64,000 bases of DNA from CAJBVG01 sp943371425. Lineage in GTDB: Bacteria; Bacteroidota; Bacteroidia; Sphingobacteriales; Sphingobacteriaceae. How positions within the stretch are numbered: the first letter of the stretch is position 1; every line of letters starts with the position of its first letter. Below the pieces are notes generated by a model. The model made no database searches and was not told the origin of the DNA. It was given only the letters and a program-made list of their open reading frames with translations. Below are positions 25,893-35,478 of the stretch, in pieces. Location of the stretch: the NCBI GenBank assembly GCA_943371425.1, contig CALRUR010000005.1, positions 124,001 through 188,000 of the forward strand, written 5' to 3'. The translations under genes were made by a program, and so were the position numbers.

Positions 25893-28346
25893 ATGAGCAT
25901 ATTTGATCCGTATAACATTCAAAGTCTTGAGAATAGCTTTATGAACGACGATACAGAGTTTTTTCCCTTACTGACATCCGAGGATGAAGAAGTGATGAAT
26001 TCTGAAGAAACACCTGAAATACTGTCAATTTTACCCCTTAGGAATACTGTGTTATTTCCGGGTGTAGTTATTCCTATTACAGTAGGTAGAGATAAATCTA
26101 TCCGATTAATAAAAGAAGCTTACAAAGGCAATAAAATTATTGGAGTAGTTTCTCAAAAAGATGTAAGTATAGAAGACCCTAGTTTTGATGATTTACAAAA
26201 AGTAGGAACTGTTGCATACATTGTAAAGATGTTGCAAATGCCCGATGGAAATACTACTGTTATTATTCAAGGTAAAAAACGTTTTAACCTCGAAGAGTTA
26301 GTTCAAGAAGATCCGTACATTAAAGCTCGCATCACTAAATTTGAAGAAACAGAATTAATTGTTGATAAAGAATTTGATGCTGTATTTGCGACCTTAAAAG
26401 AAATGTCGATGCAAATTATACAGCTATCGCCTAACATTCCTTCGGAGGCAGGTTTTGCAATTAAAAACATAGAGAGTCCATCATTCTTAATTAATTTTAT
26501 TAGCTCTAACATGAACGCCGAAGTAGGCGACAAGCAACGCATGTTAGAGAGTGGCGATTTAAAAGCACGCGCACAAATGGTGCTAGAGCACCTTACCAAA
26601 GAATTACAAATGTTGGAATTGAAAAATCAAATTCAATCCAAAGTTCGTGTAGATATTGATAAGCAACAACGTGAGTATTTCTTACATCAACAATTAAAAC
26701 AAATACAAGAAGAGTTGGGTGGCGATTCGCCCGATTTAGAGATAGAGAATTTACGTGAGCGTGGCATGAAAAAGAAGTGGCCACAAGATGTTGCCGATAC
26801 TTTTAACAAAGAGCTCGATAAATTACAACGCATGAATCCGGCAGCTGCAGAGTATTCGGTACTAATGAACTATGCAGAACTTTTATTGGAATTACCTTGG
26901 AATGAATTTACAGAAGATAATTTCGATTTGAAATATGCTGAAGAAGTATTAGACCAAGACCATTTCGGATTAGAAAAAGTAAAACAAAGAATTTTGGAAT
27001 ACTTAGCCGTGTTGAAATTGAAACACAACATGAAGGCTCCAATCCTTTGTTTAGTTGGCCCTCCAGGAGTTGGTAAAACATCATTAGGGAAATCAATCGC
27101 AAAATCTATTGGTAGAAAATATGTACGTATTGCATTAGGTGGTGTAAGAGATGAGGCAGATATTCGCGGTCATCGTAAAACATATATTGGTGCAATGCCC
27201 GGACGAATTATACAATCTCTTAAAAAAGCGCAATCGGCAAATCCGGTTTTCGTGTTAGATGAGATTGATAAAATTGGAAACGATTTCCGAGGCGACCCAT
27301 CATCAGCATTATTAGAGGTATTAGATCCAGAACAAAACAATGCATTCGCAGATCATTATGTAGAATTAGATTTCGATTTATCAAACGTAATGTTTATTGC
27401 AACAGCAAACTCTTTAAGTGGCATACATCCAGCATTAAGAGATCGTATGGAAATTATTGAAGTGAATGGATATACCATTGAAGAGAAAGTTGAAATTGCG
27501 AAACAATACTTAGTGCCAAAACAACGAGAGCAACACGGCTTGAAACCAAGTCATATTGAAATTAAGCCCGACATTATTGAGAAAGTGGTAGAGGATTATA
27601 CCAGAGAATCGGGTGTACGTGGTTTAGAGAAAAAAATTGCCACTTTAATTCGTGGAATTGCTAAAAGCGTAGCGGTAAAAGAAAAGTATCGCAAAACATT
27701 AACGAAAGACGATGTGGAGAGAATTTTGGGAGCACCAGAATATGATAAAGATATGTACCAAGGCAACGAAGTAGCAGGTGTAGTTACCGGCTTAGCTTGG
27801 ACACAAGTGGGTGGCGATATATTATTTATTGAAACGAGTTTAAGTCCCGGTAAAGGAAAGCTAACACTAACTGGTAGCTTGGGCGATGTAATGAAAGAAT
27901 CGGCAGTTATAGCTTTGGCTTATTTGCGAGCACACGGTGCGAAATTTGGTATTGATACAAAATTGTTTGATAAGTGGGACATTCATATACACGTACCCGC
28001 AGGCGCAGTTCCTAAAGACGGTCCTTCTGCAGGAGTAACCATGCTTACTGCTTTAACCTCTGCCTTTACACAACGCAAGGTTAAACCTTTCTTAGCAATG
28101 ACAGGGGAGATTACTTTACGCGGAAAAGTATTGCCTGTAGGAGGGATTAAAGAAAAAATACTAGCAGCAAAAAGAGCTGGTATTAAAGATATTATTTTGT
28201 GCCACGTAAACAGAAAAGACATCTTAGAAATTAATCCGAGGTATGTAAAAGATTTACGTTTCCATTATGTAAATGAAATGTCGGAAGTAATAGACTTGGC
28301 ATTGATGAAGCAGAAGGTGAAGGGTGCGATAGAACTGGGTGTATAG
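25893..28346 (+). CDS. lon: ATP-dependent Lon protease
   Basis: Degrades damaged and regulatory proteins in the cytosol. 817 residues: N-terminal LAN domain (about 40-240, ILPLRNTVLFPG), helical region, AAA module with Walker A GPPGVGKTS (near residue 390) and Walker B FVLDEIDKIG, and a serine-lysine protease domain with Ser712 in GPSAGV and Lys755 in GGIKEK. All active residues are present. The start at 25893 is preceded by a purine-rich GAAGAGAAGAA, a plausible weak ribosome site; the initial acidic 35 residues are lineage-typical. Stands alone, followed by a family B repeat. Confidence 0.97.
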   Translation: MSIFDPYNIQSLENSFMNDDTEFFPLLTSEDEEVMNSEETPEILSILPLRNTVLFPGVVIPITVGRDKSIRLIKEAYKGNKIIGVVSQKDVSIEDPSFDDLQKVGTVAYIVKMLQMPDGNTTVIIQGKKRFNLEELVQEDPYIKARITKFEETELIVDKEFDAVFATLKEMSMQIIQLSPNIPSEAGFAIKNIESPSFLINFISSNMNAEVGDKQRMLESGDLKARAQMVLEHLTKELQMLELKNQIQSKVRVDIDKQQREYFLHQQLKQIQEELGGDSPDLEIENLRERGMKKKWPQDVADTFNKELDKLQRMNPAAAEYSVLMNYAELLLELPWNEFTEDNFDLKYAEEVLDQDHFGLEKVKQRILEYLAVLKLKHNMKAPILCLVGPPGVGKTSLGKSIAKSIGRKYVRIALGGVRDEADIRGHRKTYIGAMPGRIIQSLKKAQSANPVFVLDEIDKIGNDFRGDPSSALLEVLDPEQNNAFADHYVELDFDLSNVMFIATANSLSGIHPALRDRMEIIEVNGYTIEEKVEIAKQYLVPKQREQHGLKPSHIEIKPDIIEKVVEDYTRESGVRGLEKKIATLIRGIAKSVAVKEKYRKTLTKDDVERILGAPEYDKDMYQGNEVAGVVTGLAWTQVGGDILFIETSLSPGKGKLTLTGSLGDVMKESAVIALAYLRAHGAKFGIDTKLFDKWDIHIHVPAGAVPKDGPSAGVTMLTALTSAFTQRKVKPFLAMTGEITLRGKVLPVGGIKEKILAAKRAGIKDIILCHVNRKDILEINPRYVKDLRFHYVNEMSEVIDLALMKQKVKGAIELGV

Positions 28347-28430
28347 GTCACAATGGACGCTAAGTACTCACAAAGGTACACAAAGAAAAATATTGTGTCC
28401 CATAGTGAGTACTTTTTGTCCTTTGTGACC
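28346..28430. repeat. Family B repeat, complete copy between lon and the GxxExxY gene
   Basis: Begins GGTCACAATGGACGCTAAG and ends GTCCTTTGTGACC; arms pair as an imperfect hairpin. Its right half (GTGTCCCATAGTGAGTACTT) recurs in the same direction beyond the GxxExxY gene. Confidence 0.85.
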
Positions 28431-28440
28431 CATCTTTATA

Positions 28441-28815
28441 TTATCGAATAACCCTTTTTATTCCCTGTTTCAAATGAGCCACATTAAAGTTTAGTAATAA
28501 ACCAAGTTTTAATTTTGTAAACTTTAAATAAGTTAACACTTGTGCAACATGAACTTCATTTATAGATTCAATAGACTTTATTTCAATTATAACTTTCCCC
28601 TCCACAATTAAATCTGATCTAAAACCAGGTTCGATTATATTTTGCTTATATATAATTGGAATTTCTTTTTGCTTTTCTACATATAACCCAAGTTCATTGA
28701 GTTCCAGAAATAAACATTTTTCATAAACAGACTCAAGTAACCCTGGTCCTAACTCAGAATGAACTTTAAAAGCTTCGTTTAAAATTATCCTCGACAATTC
28801 GTTTTCTCTTTCCAT
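28441..28815 (-). CDS. GxxExxY protein
   Basis: 124 residues, cytosolic. The name-giving motif is GLLESVY near residue 25, preceded by ILNEAFKVHSELGPG. The C-terminal half keeps the VEIK-like segment IIEIKSIESINEVHVAQVLTYLK, reminiscent of PD-(D/E)XK nuclease folds, and ends GIKRVIR. Function unknown. It has its own TAGTTTTG promoter box. Direct copies of family B repeat halves flank it on both sides, which fits a small cassette that entered an intergenic repeat. Confidence 0.85.
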   Translation of the reverse strand: MERENELSRIILNEAFKVHSELGPGLLESVYEKCLFLELNELGLYVEKQKEIPIIYKQNIIEPGFRSDLIVEGKVIIEIKSIESINEVHVAQVLTYLKFTKLKLGLLLNFNVAHLKQGIKRVIR

Positions 28816-28819
28816 AAAG

Positions 28820-28827
28820 CAAAACTA
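28820..28827 (-). promoter_or_regulatory. Predicted -7 box of the GxxExxY gene
   Basis: TAGTTTTG on the minus strand, 4 nt before the ATG, with a TTG about 19-20 nt upstream (near 28849-28847). Confidence 0.55.
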
Positions 28828-28865
28828 TGTTGATTTGAAAATTTGTCAAGAGAGAAAAATTAAAA

Positions 28866-28907
28866 ACATTGTGTACCATAGTGAGTACTTAGAGACCTTT
28901 GTGACCT
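28866..28907. repeat. Family B repeat, right half only
   Basis: CATTGTGTACCATAGTGAG to ACCTTTGTGACC, in direct orientation to the right half of the copy at 28346-28430. Together they bracket the GxxExxY gene. Confidence 0.8.
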
Positions 28908-28934
28908 AAAAAATAATTTTATATATTAGCTTCT

Positions 28935-30941
28935 ATGAAGCATAAATTTATTTTAATCCTTTTTCTGGTTTCGATATTTCATTCCTCACACGCAGAACAA
29001 TTCGAGAATTATAAATTTTCAAAAATTACTCCAGAAGAACTTTTAAAAAAATCATACGATATAGATTTATCAGCAGATGCAATAATTTTAGCAGATGTTG
29101 GAATAACAGAAATGGAAGGTACGAGCCAAGGCTGGTTTCAGGTAACACAAAAAAGAAAGTGCAGGATTAAAATATTAACTAAAGAAGGATATAGCGCAGC
29201 AAATATTAATATTTTATTACGCGACCGGAATGGGTACAGGGATCGAATTAATAGCATAAAAGGCGTAACGTATAATTTAGTAAATAATGTTGTAGTAGAA
29301 ACAAAGTTAAACGATGAAAACATTTTTGCAGAAAAACTAAATAAATACAAAACACTTAAGAAACTAAGTTTTCCTCAAGTTAAAGAGGGTAGCATTATAG
29401 AATTTAGTTATACATTTAGTACCGACAATATATTTTTACTCATTCCCTGGCAATTTCAAAGTAAATATCCAACCTTATATTCTGAGAATAGAACCTCCAT
29501 TCCAGATTTTTTCTCTTACACTCCATCACTTATAGGATTAAGGAATTTCGATAAAGTAAAAGAGGCAACCTCTTCTAAGACTTATACTATATTAGTCAGT
29601 CAAAACGATGCATATGGAGCATCAGACAGAATTGACTTAAGTACATCTGTAAACGATAAGCAACTTATTATGCTAAATGTACCCGCATATCGTGAAGAAA
29701 AATTTATTTCGGCCGACTACAATTATATTTCGAGAATAATTTTTCAATTGAATAGTTATAAATTTCCAAACATGCCTCTGAAAAATACCATTAAATCTTG
29801 GACTGAATTGTCTGAAGTTTTAATGGATGACGAAGAGTTTGGTAAAGAAGTTTTCAGTAAAAATGTTTGGCTTAGTCCAATTTTAAAACCAATTATTGAA
29901 AACACAAGTAACGATGAAGAAAAGATAAAAGCTGTTTATACATATCTACAAAATAATTATTTAGTAATTGATAATGGTAGTATGTATTTAAGCAAAAACC
30001 TAAGTACAATACTTAAAGAGAAAAAAGGAGGCATTGCCGATATTAATTTACTTCTGGTGGCTATGTTAAGAAATTTAAACATAGATGCTACCCCTGTAAT
30101 TGTAAAGCCTAAAGAAAACGGATTCCCAAATGTTAAGTATCCGTTTTTAGAAGGGTATGATTATCTTATTTGTCATGTAAATATTGATTCGACCACGTAT
30201 TTATTAGATGCTACTGATAAAAATTTGCCTTTCGGGCAATTGAAAATAAACCTTTACAATGGCACGGCACAAGGCATTTCTAAATATAGATTTCCGGTTG
30301 ATTTATCTCCTGAAGAAATAAAAGAACAATCGAGAACTGTATTCGAATTAAGTTATACTGAAAATATTATTTCTGGAAAGTATACCTATACGCCCGGTAT
30401 TTTCGAATCATATTCGATCCGGAATTCTACACTTAATGATTTAAAAAAAGAATTAGTCGAAAAGTGTAAATCGATAAAAGATTATAAAGTGGATACTAGT
30501 AGCATTGAAATTTCGGGATTAAATAATTTAGAGGAGGATATAATTATAAATTATAAATTTAGTATTCCGTTTACAGACGATAATTTATTTTTAAATGCAT
30601 TGCTCTCTAAAAGTAATACTTCAAATCCATTTTTAGCAAATAACCGAGAGTTGCCTTACGAATTGCCATATAAAATTGACGTAAATGTAGTTGTTAGCAT
30701 GATATTGCCTGCAACATTAAGTATTGATGAAATTCCTAAAAGTATTAAATCTAGTTTTAATGTTGATGAGGGTTCATACGATTTTATTGTAAGGTCTAGT
30801 CCTAGTATGATACAAATAAAATCTAAGTTGCAAATTCATAAAACTAATTTTAGTAAAGTAGAAAGCCAAGCACTAACCGATTTTTTTGATATGATTATTT
30901 TAAAGGAAACAGAAAAAATTGTTTTGAATAAAGTGAAATGA
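28935..30941 (+). CDS. Exported DUF3857 protein with degenerate transglutaminase-like domain
   Basis: 668 residues. Signal peptide ends HSSHA at about 20. A DUF3857 domain follows (about 50-240) and then a transglutaminase-like core (about 330-430). The core keeps His (ICHVNI) and Asp (LLDATD), but the position of the nucleophile reads KGGIADINLLL with Ala where active members have Cys, so I expect no peptidase or transfer activity. The C-terminal part is beta-rich. It overlaps the next gene by 4 nt (ATGA), so the two are coupled and are distant paralogues. Role unknown, probably periplasmic. Confidence 0.88.
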   Translation: MKHKFILILFLVSIFHSSHAEQFENYKFSKITPEELLKKSYDIDLSADAIILADVGITEMEGTSQGWFQVTQKRKCRIKILTKEGYSAANINILLRDRNGYRDRINSIKGVTYNLVNNVVVETKLNDENIFAEKLNKYKTLKKLSFPQVKEGSIIEFSYTFSTDNIFLLIPWQFQSKYPTLYSENRTSIPDFFSYTPSLIGLRNFDKVKEATSSKTYTILVSQNDAYGASDRIDLSTSVNDKQLIMLNVPAYREEKFISADYNYISRIIFQLNSYKFPNMPLKNTIKSWTELSEVLMDDEEFGKEVFSKNVWLSPILKPIIENTSNDEEKIKAVYTYLQNNYLVIDNGSMYLSKNLSTILKEKKGGIADINLLLVAMLRNLNIDATPVIVKPKENGFPNVKYPFLEGYDYLICHVNIDSTTYLLDATDKNLPFGQLKINLYNGTAQGISKYRFPVDLSPEEIKEQSRTVFELSYTENIISGKYTYTPGIFESYSIRNSTLNDLKKELVEKCKSIKDYKVDTSSIEISGLNNLEEDIIINYKFSIPFTDDNLFLNALLSKSNTSNPFLANNRELPYELPYKIDVNVVVSMILPATLSIDEIPKSIKSSFNVDEGSYDFIVRSSPSMIQIKSKLQIHKTNFSKVESQALTDFFDMIILKETEKIVLNKVK

Positions 30942-32782
30942 AAAAAAGCATAGTACTCGTTTTTCTCTTTTTTTGTTCATTTGTTTATGCGCAACAATTT
31001 AATTCTAATGTAATAGATAGAGATTTGCTTAACAATGCCAATTTAGTTTTTAGGCTTAATGATGAAGAGATATACATACAAACTTCGGAAAAGGTTGAAT
31101 ATAAAGTGCACAGGGTAATAACTGTGTTAAACCAAAAAGGTAATAACACATTAAGTATAAATGTTCCAATAAATTCAATTACTAAGCTTAAACAAATAAC
31201 AATTAATATATACGATAAGAACGGGTTCTTTATAAAGAAGTATGGCCGTAAAGACATGTATGAATATTCTGATGGTAACGAATATACATTAGCGCAAGAT
31301 TCACGAAATTTGTCATTCGCATATATACCGAGAACCTATCCTTATACAATAGAATATGAGTACACAACGGAATCAAAACAAAGTTTGTTTTTACCAATAT
31401 TGTTTATAAAACCTTATCCGAATAGTAGTATAGAAAAATTAAATTTTAAAATCACTTCTAAAAAAAATATCGCTACCTATACAAAGCAATTGCATGTTAG
31501 AAAAAATATTCAATACAAAGAAATAGATGATAAAATTGTATATACTTATACAGATTCATTTGTAAATGAAAGTTCTGAAAACGATGCATTTATTCTTACC
31601 AAAGTAAATGATTTTTATTTGTACGGAAACAAAGGAAGTTTAAGAAATTGGCAAGAATTAGGTAGTTTTTATTTTGAGTTAAATAAAAATAGAAATGAAT
31701 TACCTAAAGAGTACAAAGAAAAACTATTAACAAAAATTAGTATTACGAACGATACAATAGAAAAAATAAAAATCTTATACAAATCTTTACAAGACGATTA
31801 TCGATATGTAAGCATACAGTTAGGAGTTGGAGGTTGGCAGTGTATTGATGCAGCAACAACCTATAAAAATGGCTATGGCGATTGTAAGGCATTATCTAAT
31901 TTGATGTGTGCCATGCTAGAGGTAGCAGGAATAAAATCTTATGTTTCACTAATACATGCGAAGAAACATTTCGATCCAATTGCAGCAGATTTTCCAATGT
32001 CGTATTTTAATCATGTAATAGTTTGTGTGCCATTTGCAACAGATTCAATATGGTTAGAGTGTACCAACAATGTTTCTAATTTTAATTATTTGAATTCGTT
32101 TACTGCTAACAAAAACACCTTATTGGTAAAACCTTTTGAAAGTGAATTAATTAGAACTCCAAATTTTTTAATGGATACAATATTAAGTAAACATACCTAT
32201 TCAATAGCTAATTCTAAATTGAAATATAATTTAGAAGCTACTTATATTGGTGATTTGGCAGAAGGTATGTATTCGTTCATCATCAATAATAATAAAAAAG
32301 AAAAAGATGATTTTATTCTGAATGTGTATAATGTTAATAATACCAGCCAAACTAACATGAAAATTATTAATTCTAATATTCCGAAAGTTAAATTAGAATT
32401 AACTACAGACCAGTTGAATTTAATTAATAGAAACTCTAAGCGATTGTATTTGAAATTGAATAAAGCAAGTGATAATTTGTATGCGTTAGAAAACGAACCA
32501 GATTATTCAACCTTAAGTTCTTATACAATTTTAGATACAATAGAAATACATGTACCCGAAAATTATATGCTAGAAAGTAAGTTTTATGATTTTCATTTAG
32601 GAAATACTGTTGGTGCTTATGACATAAAATTTAAACAAGCATCCGACACCTTATTAATTTTAAAAAGCTTAAAGTTGAATGCTATTAAGTTTACAAGTAG
32701 CACTTTACTTGAGTACAAAAATTTGATTTCAAATTTCAAGAATAAGGATATAGAAGAGATCGTTTTTATACTTAAGGACTGA
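30938..32782 (+). CDS. Exported DUF3857 protein with transglutaminase-like core
   Basis: 614 residues; signal peptide ends FVYAQQ near residue 20. DUF3857 domain (about 45-220) is followed by a transglutaminase core with Cys in YGDCKALSNL, His in YFNHVIV, and an acidic residue that is Glu (WLECTN) rather than the usual Asp. So the Cys missing from the preceding paralogue is present here. Overlap of 4 nt with that gene suggests they act together, perhaps as an inactive-active pair; this is inference. Followed by a near-perfect family B hairpin. Confidence 0.88.
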   Translation: MKKSIVLVFLFFCSFVYAQQFNSNVIDRDLLNNANLVFRLNDEEIYIQTSEKVEYKVHRVITVLNQKGNNTLSINVPINSITKLKQITINIYDKNGFFIKKYGRKDMYEYSDGNEYTLAQDSRNLSFAYIPRTYPYTIEYEYTTESKQSLFLPILFIKPYPNSSIEKLNFKITSKKNIATYTKQLHVRKNIQYKEIDDKIVYTYTDSFVNESSENDAFILTKVNDFYLYGNKGSLRNWQELGSFYFELNKNRNELPKEYKEKLLTKISITNDTIEKIKILYKSLQDDYRYVSIQLGVGGWQCIDAATTYKNGYGDCKALSNLMCAMLEVAGIKSYVSLIHAKKHFDPIAADFPMSYFNHVIVCVPFATDSIWLECTNNVSNFNYLNSFTANKNTLLVKPFESELIRTPNFLMDTILSKHTYSIANSKLKYNLEATYIGDLAEGMYSFIINNNKKEKDDFILNVYNVNNTSQTNMKIINSNIPKVKLELTTDQLNLINRNSKRLYLKLNKASDNLYALENEPDYSTLSSYTILDTIEIHVPENYMLESKFYDFHLGNTVGAYDIKFKQASDTLLILKSLKLNAIKFTSSTLLEYKNLISNFKNKDIEEIVFILKD

Positions 32783-32787
32783 TTTTA

Positions 32788-32882
32788 GGTCACAAAGGAC
32801 TCTAAGTACTCACTAAAGTACACAAATGTACACAAAGAAAAACATTGTGTCCCATAGTGTGTACTTAGAGACCTTTGTGACC
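32788..32882. repeat. Family B repeat with 24 of 26 bp paired arms at a convergent junction
   Basis: Arm 32788-32813 (GGTCACAAAGGACTC to CTCAC) pairs with arm 32857-32882 (GTGTGTACTTAG to TTTGTGACC) with only two mismatches. It exactly fills the space between the convergent DUF3857 and anchor-L genes and may stop transcription from both sides, though the T run is only on the minus side. Confidence 0.85.
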
Positions 32883-32889
32883 AAAAAAA

Positions 32890-35472
32890 TTACCGAATCA
32901 ATGCAAACCAACCACTATCCTCAAACCCTTCACCCTTCAAATAATACACATACGTGCCTGCCGAACATGCTTCACCGTTGTAGGTTCCATCCCAGCTTAA
33001 CTCTTCTCGGTTTTTATGATCAAAGACCAATTGCCCCCAACGATTATAAATTTTGAATTCTTCTACCGCACATGGCAGATTGCCAAAAAATATTTTGAAC
33101 TCATCGTTTTGCCCATCGCCATTAGGACTAAAAGCTTGCGGTATTCTGCGTTTGGTTATATCAATGGCTGGCATGTATATACTTACTAATTCAGAATCGG
33201 CACATGGAGCATTTATATCAACTAAACTTCTTATAACATAATTACCAGGTGTTTCATAAGTGTATGCAATGTTTTTACTTTTAATAACATCACCATTACC
33301 CATATCCCAAACTATTTCGGTAGAATCGGTTGCTAATTTTTGCATCCCAATAAAAGTTTTATTACAGGAATCGAAAGAATATTCTAAGCTACTTTCAATA
33401 GGATTTACTACAATAACTGTTACAGAATCAATACTGATGCATGCTCCATTTATACCTCTTACATAATAAGTGGTGGTACTTATTGGGTTCGCCCTAGGTG
33501 TTTTCGAATATGGGTTATCTAAGCCTTTGGTAGGCGACCATATATAAACAGAATCTGGTGAACCTTCTGCATTTAAATCTGCAAACTGCCGTGTACAAAC
33601 ATAAATATCGTCTATTGCTTTAACGGTAATTGGCGTGTCTATTCTTACTTTAATTTCTATTGTTTCCGAACAAGAACCGTTTGAAATTTGAACTGTGTAA
33701 TTCATGTTGGTAGTAGGAGTTACAATTGGTTCGGCAATGGTATTATCGCTTAAAAAAGTACTCGGTGTCCACAAATAATTGGTGCCACCGCTTGCTTTTA
33801 ATTGATAACTATTCCCGACACCACAAATTCGTATGGAGTCAAGTTCAACCTGCAATTTCACTACTTTTATTTTTAACAAACTACTTCCACATATACCATC
33901 GTTTGTAATACTTACATAAACGTATCCATCATTCTCTGGAATTAGATAGGGGCTAGTGCTTAGTGGACTTGGAGAAAAACTGCCACCAGTTGAGTTCGTC
34001 CATTCGAATTTTGCACCAGGCAAATTAGAGAGCGCTTTTAAATATAGGGTATCACCTAAACAAATAATTGTATCAGCATCTATCCTCACATCAAAAAATT
34101 TAATTCGTACCGAGTCTATTATAACTCGTCCCGAACATTTTTCAACTGCACGTATGTAAAAAAATCCAGTATCTCGTCTGTGTATATTTGCTACAGGTCC
34201 AACGGCTATGCGTATGCCATCATCATTATCCCAGGCAATGCTGTCTAATAAATCGTAATCGCGTATAGAAATAACCACTGCAGAGTCTGCACATGCATAT
34301 TTAAATTCTACCGAATCAAATCTCCTGTAGTCTAATAAATTCCCAACTTTAATAATTGTATCACAAATTACTGGACTTAAAACTTTTACACTAATAATTT
34401 CTCCAGGTTCTGCAATGCCATCTGTAAAGGGTTTTATTTTTAACGATACAGATTGTTGACCTGCAGGTATAGTAACTTGTGAAGTTTGAGGTATGGTATA
34501 ATCGATGCCAACTTTTGCAGTACCACCCAACTCAAAGTCGACCACAATTGGATTCGCTAAATTATTAGAATTTCGAATAAATTCTAAATCAATAGAATCG
34601 CACTCAGAAAAAATTACCTTTTTGAAATTTACTGTGATCCCATTATCGTTTAAACTTTTTAAACTTTGTGCTTCAATAAAAATTCCAGAATCATAAATCA
34701 AATCTTTAATATCGGCTATTACAAATCGAAGTGTATAGGGAGTACATGGTACTACTTTAGCTTTGGCTTCAATAATTGTGGTAAAACCATCAAAAGAAAT
34801 ACTAGTACCATTTACATTGTCGCGGTAGTATACGGAATTGGTAAGGTGATTAACATTTTGAATTGATACAGGAGTTTGTGTACCTGGTATTAAGGCTAAA
34901 TTGGTTTTGGTTGCATACCCTAATCCTTCAATAAATAATCCAAATACGTCATTATAGGTTTGGTTTACAAATTCAGGGTATTCTTCGGAAGCAAATACAA
35001 ATCGGAAACTAACGGTATCCGATTCTGGTATTACTTGGAAACTAATCCAAGCTGCATCAAAATTAGGTTCATTGGAATTAATACTTGTAATGTCTGCATC
35101 TCCGGGCTGATTGTTAGATGTACCTGTGTTCCCTAATAAATTTGGCCCACGAGCATTTACCGCTCGCCCTGTTGATAAAAATATTCCACTGTCTAGTCCT
35201 AAGTTCGAATTTCTGCCATCAAAAAACGCAATAGCGTCTAAATTAGGTGACGATTGTATACTTGTATTTGGAATTTCGACTCCTTTACTCGCCAAAACAT
35301 TTTGAACTAAATCGCTAACTGTTCTATTGGTTCGAATTATTAACTGTGCATTAGCCGAATTTATAAAGAATAGGCATGCAATAAACACAATGGTTTTTAA
35401 TCCCAAATCGTACGGTTTAGTGCCCAGTTTCTTCAAATTGATATTTTTAATTGATATTTTAGCAAAAACCAT
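32890..35472 (-). CDS. Choice-of-anchor-L surface protein with T9SS type B tail
   Basis: About 860 residues. Signal peptide region ends SANAQ near residue 43; it has a 25-residue extension before the hydrophobic core, so a downstream TTG start is possible. Choice-of-anchor L domain about 45-270 (FFDGRNSNLGLDSGIF, FVFASEEYPEF), then a Calx-beta-like stretch, Ig/PKD-like repeats with CSDSV-type strands, and a gliding-motility-associated C-terminal domain (AFSPNGDGQNDEF, YNRWGQLVF, GTYVYYLKGEG). Exported by T9SS and attached to the surface. A paralogue lies at 46656-49283. Start codon is 6 bp from that of the divergent aldolase gene. Confidence 0.9.
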   Translation of the reverse strand: MVFAKISIKNINLKKLGTKPYDLGLKTIVFIACLFFINSANAQLIIRTNRTVSDLVQNVLASKGVEIPNTSIQSSPNLDAIAFFDGRNSNLGLDSGIFLSTGRAVNARGPNLLGNTGTSNNQPGDADITSINSNEPNFDAAWISFQVIPESDTVSFRFVFASEEYPEFVNQTYNDVFGLFIEGLGYATKTNLALIPGTQTPVSIQNVNHLTNSVYYRDNVNGTSISFDGFTTIIEAKAKVVPCTPYTLRFVIADIKDLIYDSGIFIEAQSLKSLNDNGITVNFKKVIFSECDSIDLEFIRNSNNLANPIVVDFELGGTAKVGIDYTIPQTSQVTIPAGQQSVSLKIKPFTDGIAEPGEIISVKVLSPVICDTIIKVGNLLDYRRFDSVEFKYACADSAVVISIRDYDLLDSIAWDNDDGIRIAVGPVANIHRRDTGFFYIRAVEKCSGRVIIDSVRIKFFDVRIDADTIICLGDTLYLKALSNLPGAKFEWTNSTGGSFSPSPLSTSPYLIPENDGYVYVSITNDGICGSSLLKIKVVKLQVELDSIRICGVGNSYQLKASGGTNYLWTPSTFLSDNTIAEPIVTPTTNMNYTVQISNGSCSETIEIKVRIDTPITVKAIDDIYVCTRQFADLNAEGSPDSVYIWSPTKGLDNPYSKTPRANPISTTTYYVRGINGACISIDSVTVIVVNPIESSLEYSFDSCNKTFIGMQKLATDSTEIVWDMGNGDVIKSKNIAYTYETPGNYVIRSLVDINAPCADSELVSIYMPAIDITKRRIPQAFSPNGDGQNDEFKIFFGNLPCAVEEFKIYNRWGQLVFDHKNREELSWDGTYNGEACSAGTYVYYLKGEGFEDSGWFALIR

Positions 35473-35478
35473 ACCTAT

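Noticed and set aside
28441..28815. Toxin-antitoxin gene
   Set aside because: Only one gene is present and its sequence fits the GxxExxY family, with no partner frame beside it.
32788..32882. Insertion sequence ends around family B copies
   Set aside because: No transposase frame lies inside or beside the elements, and the inverted arms enclose only about 40 nt.
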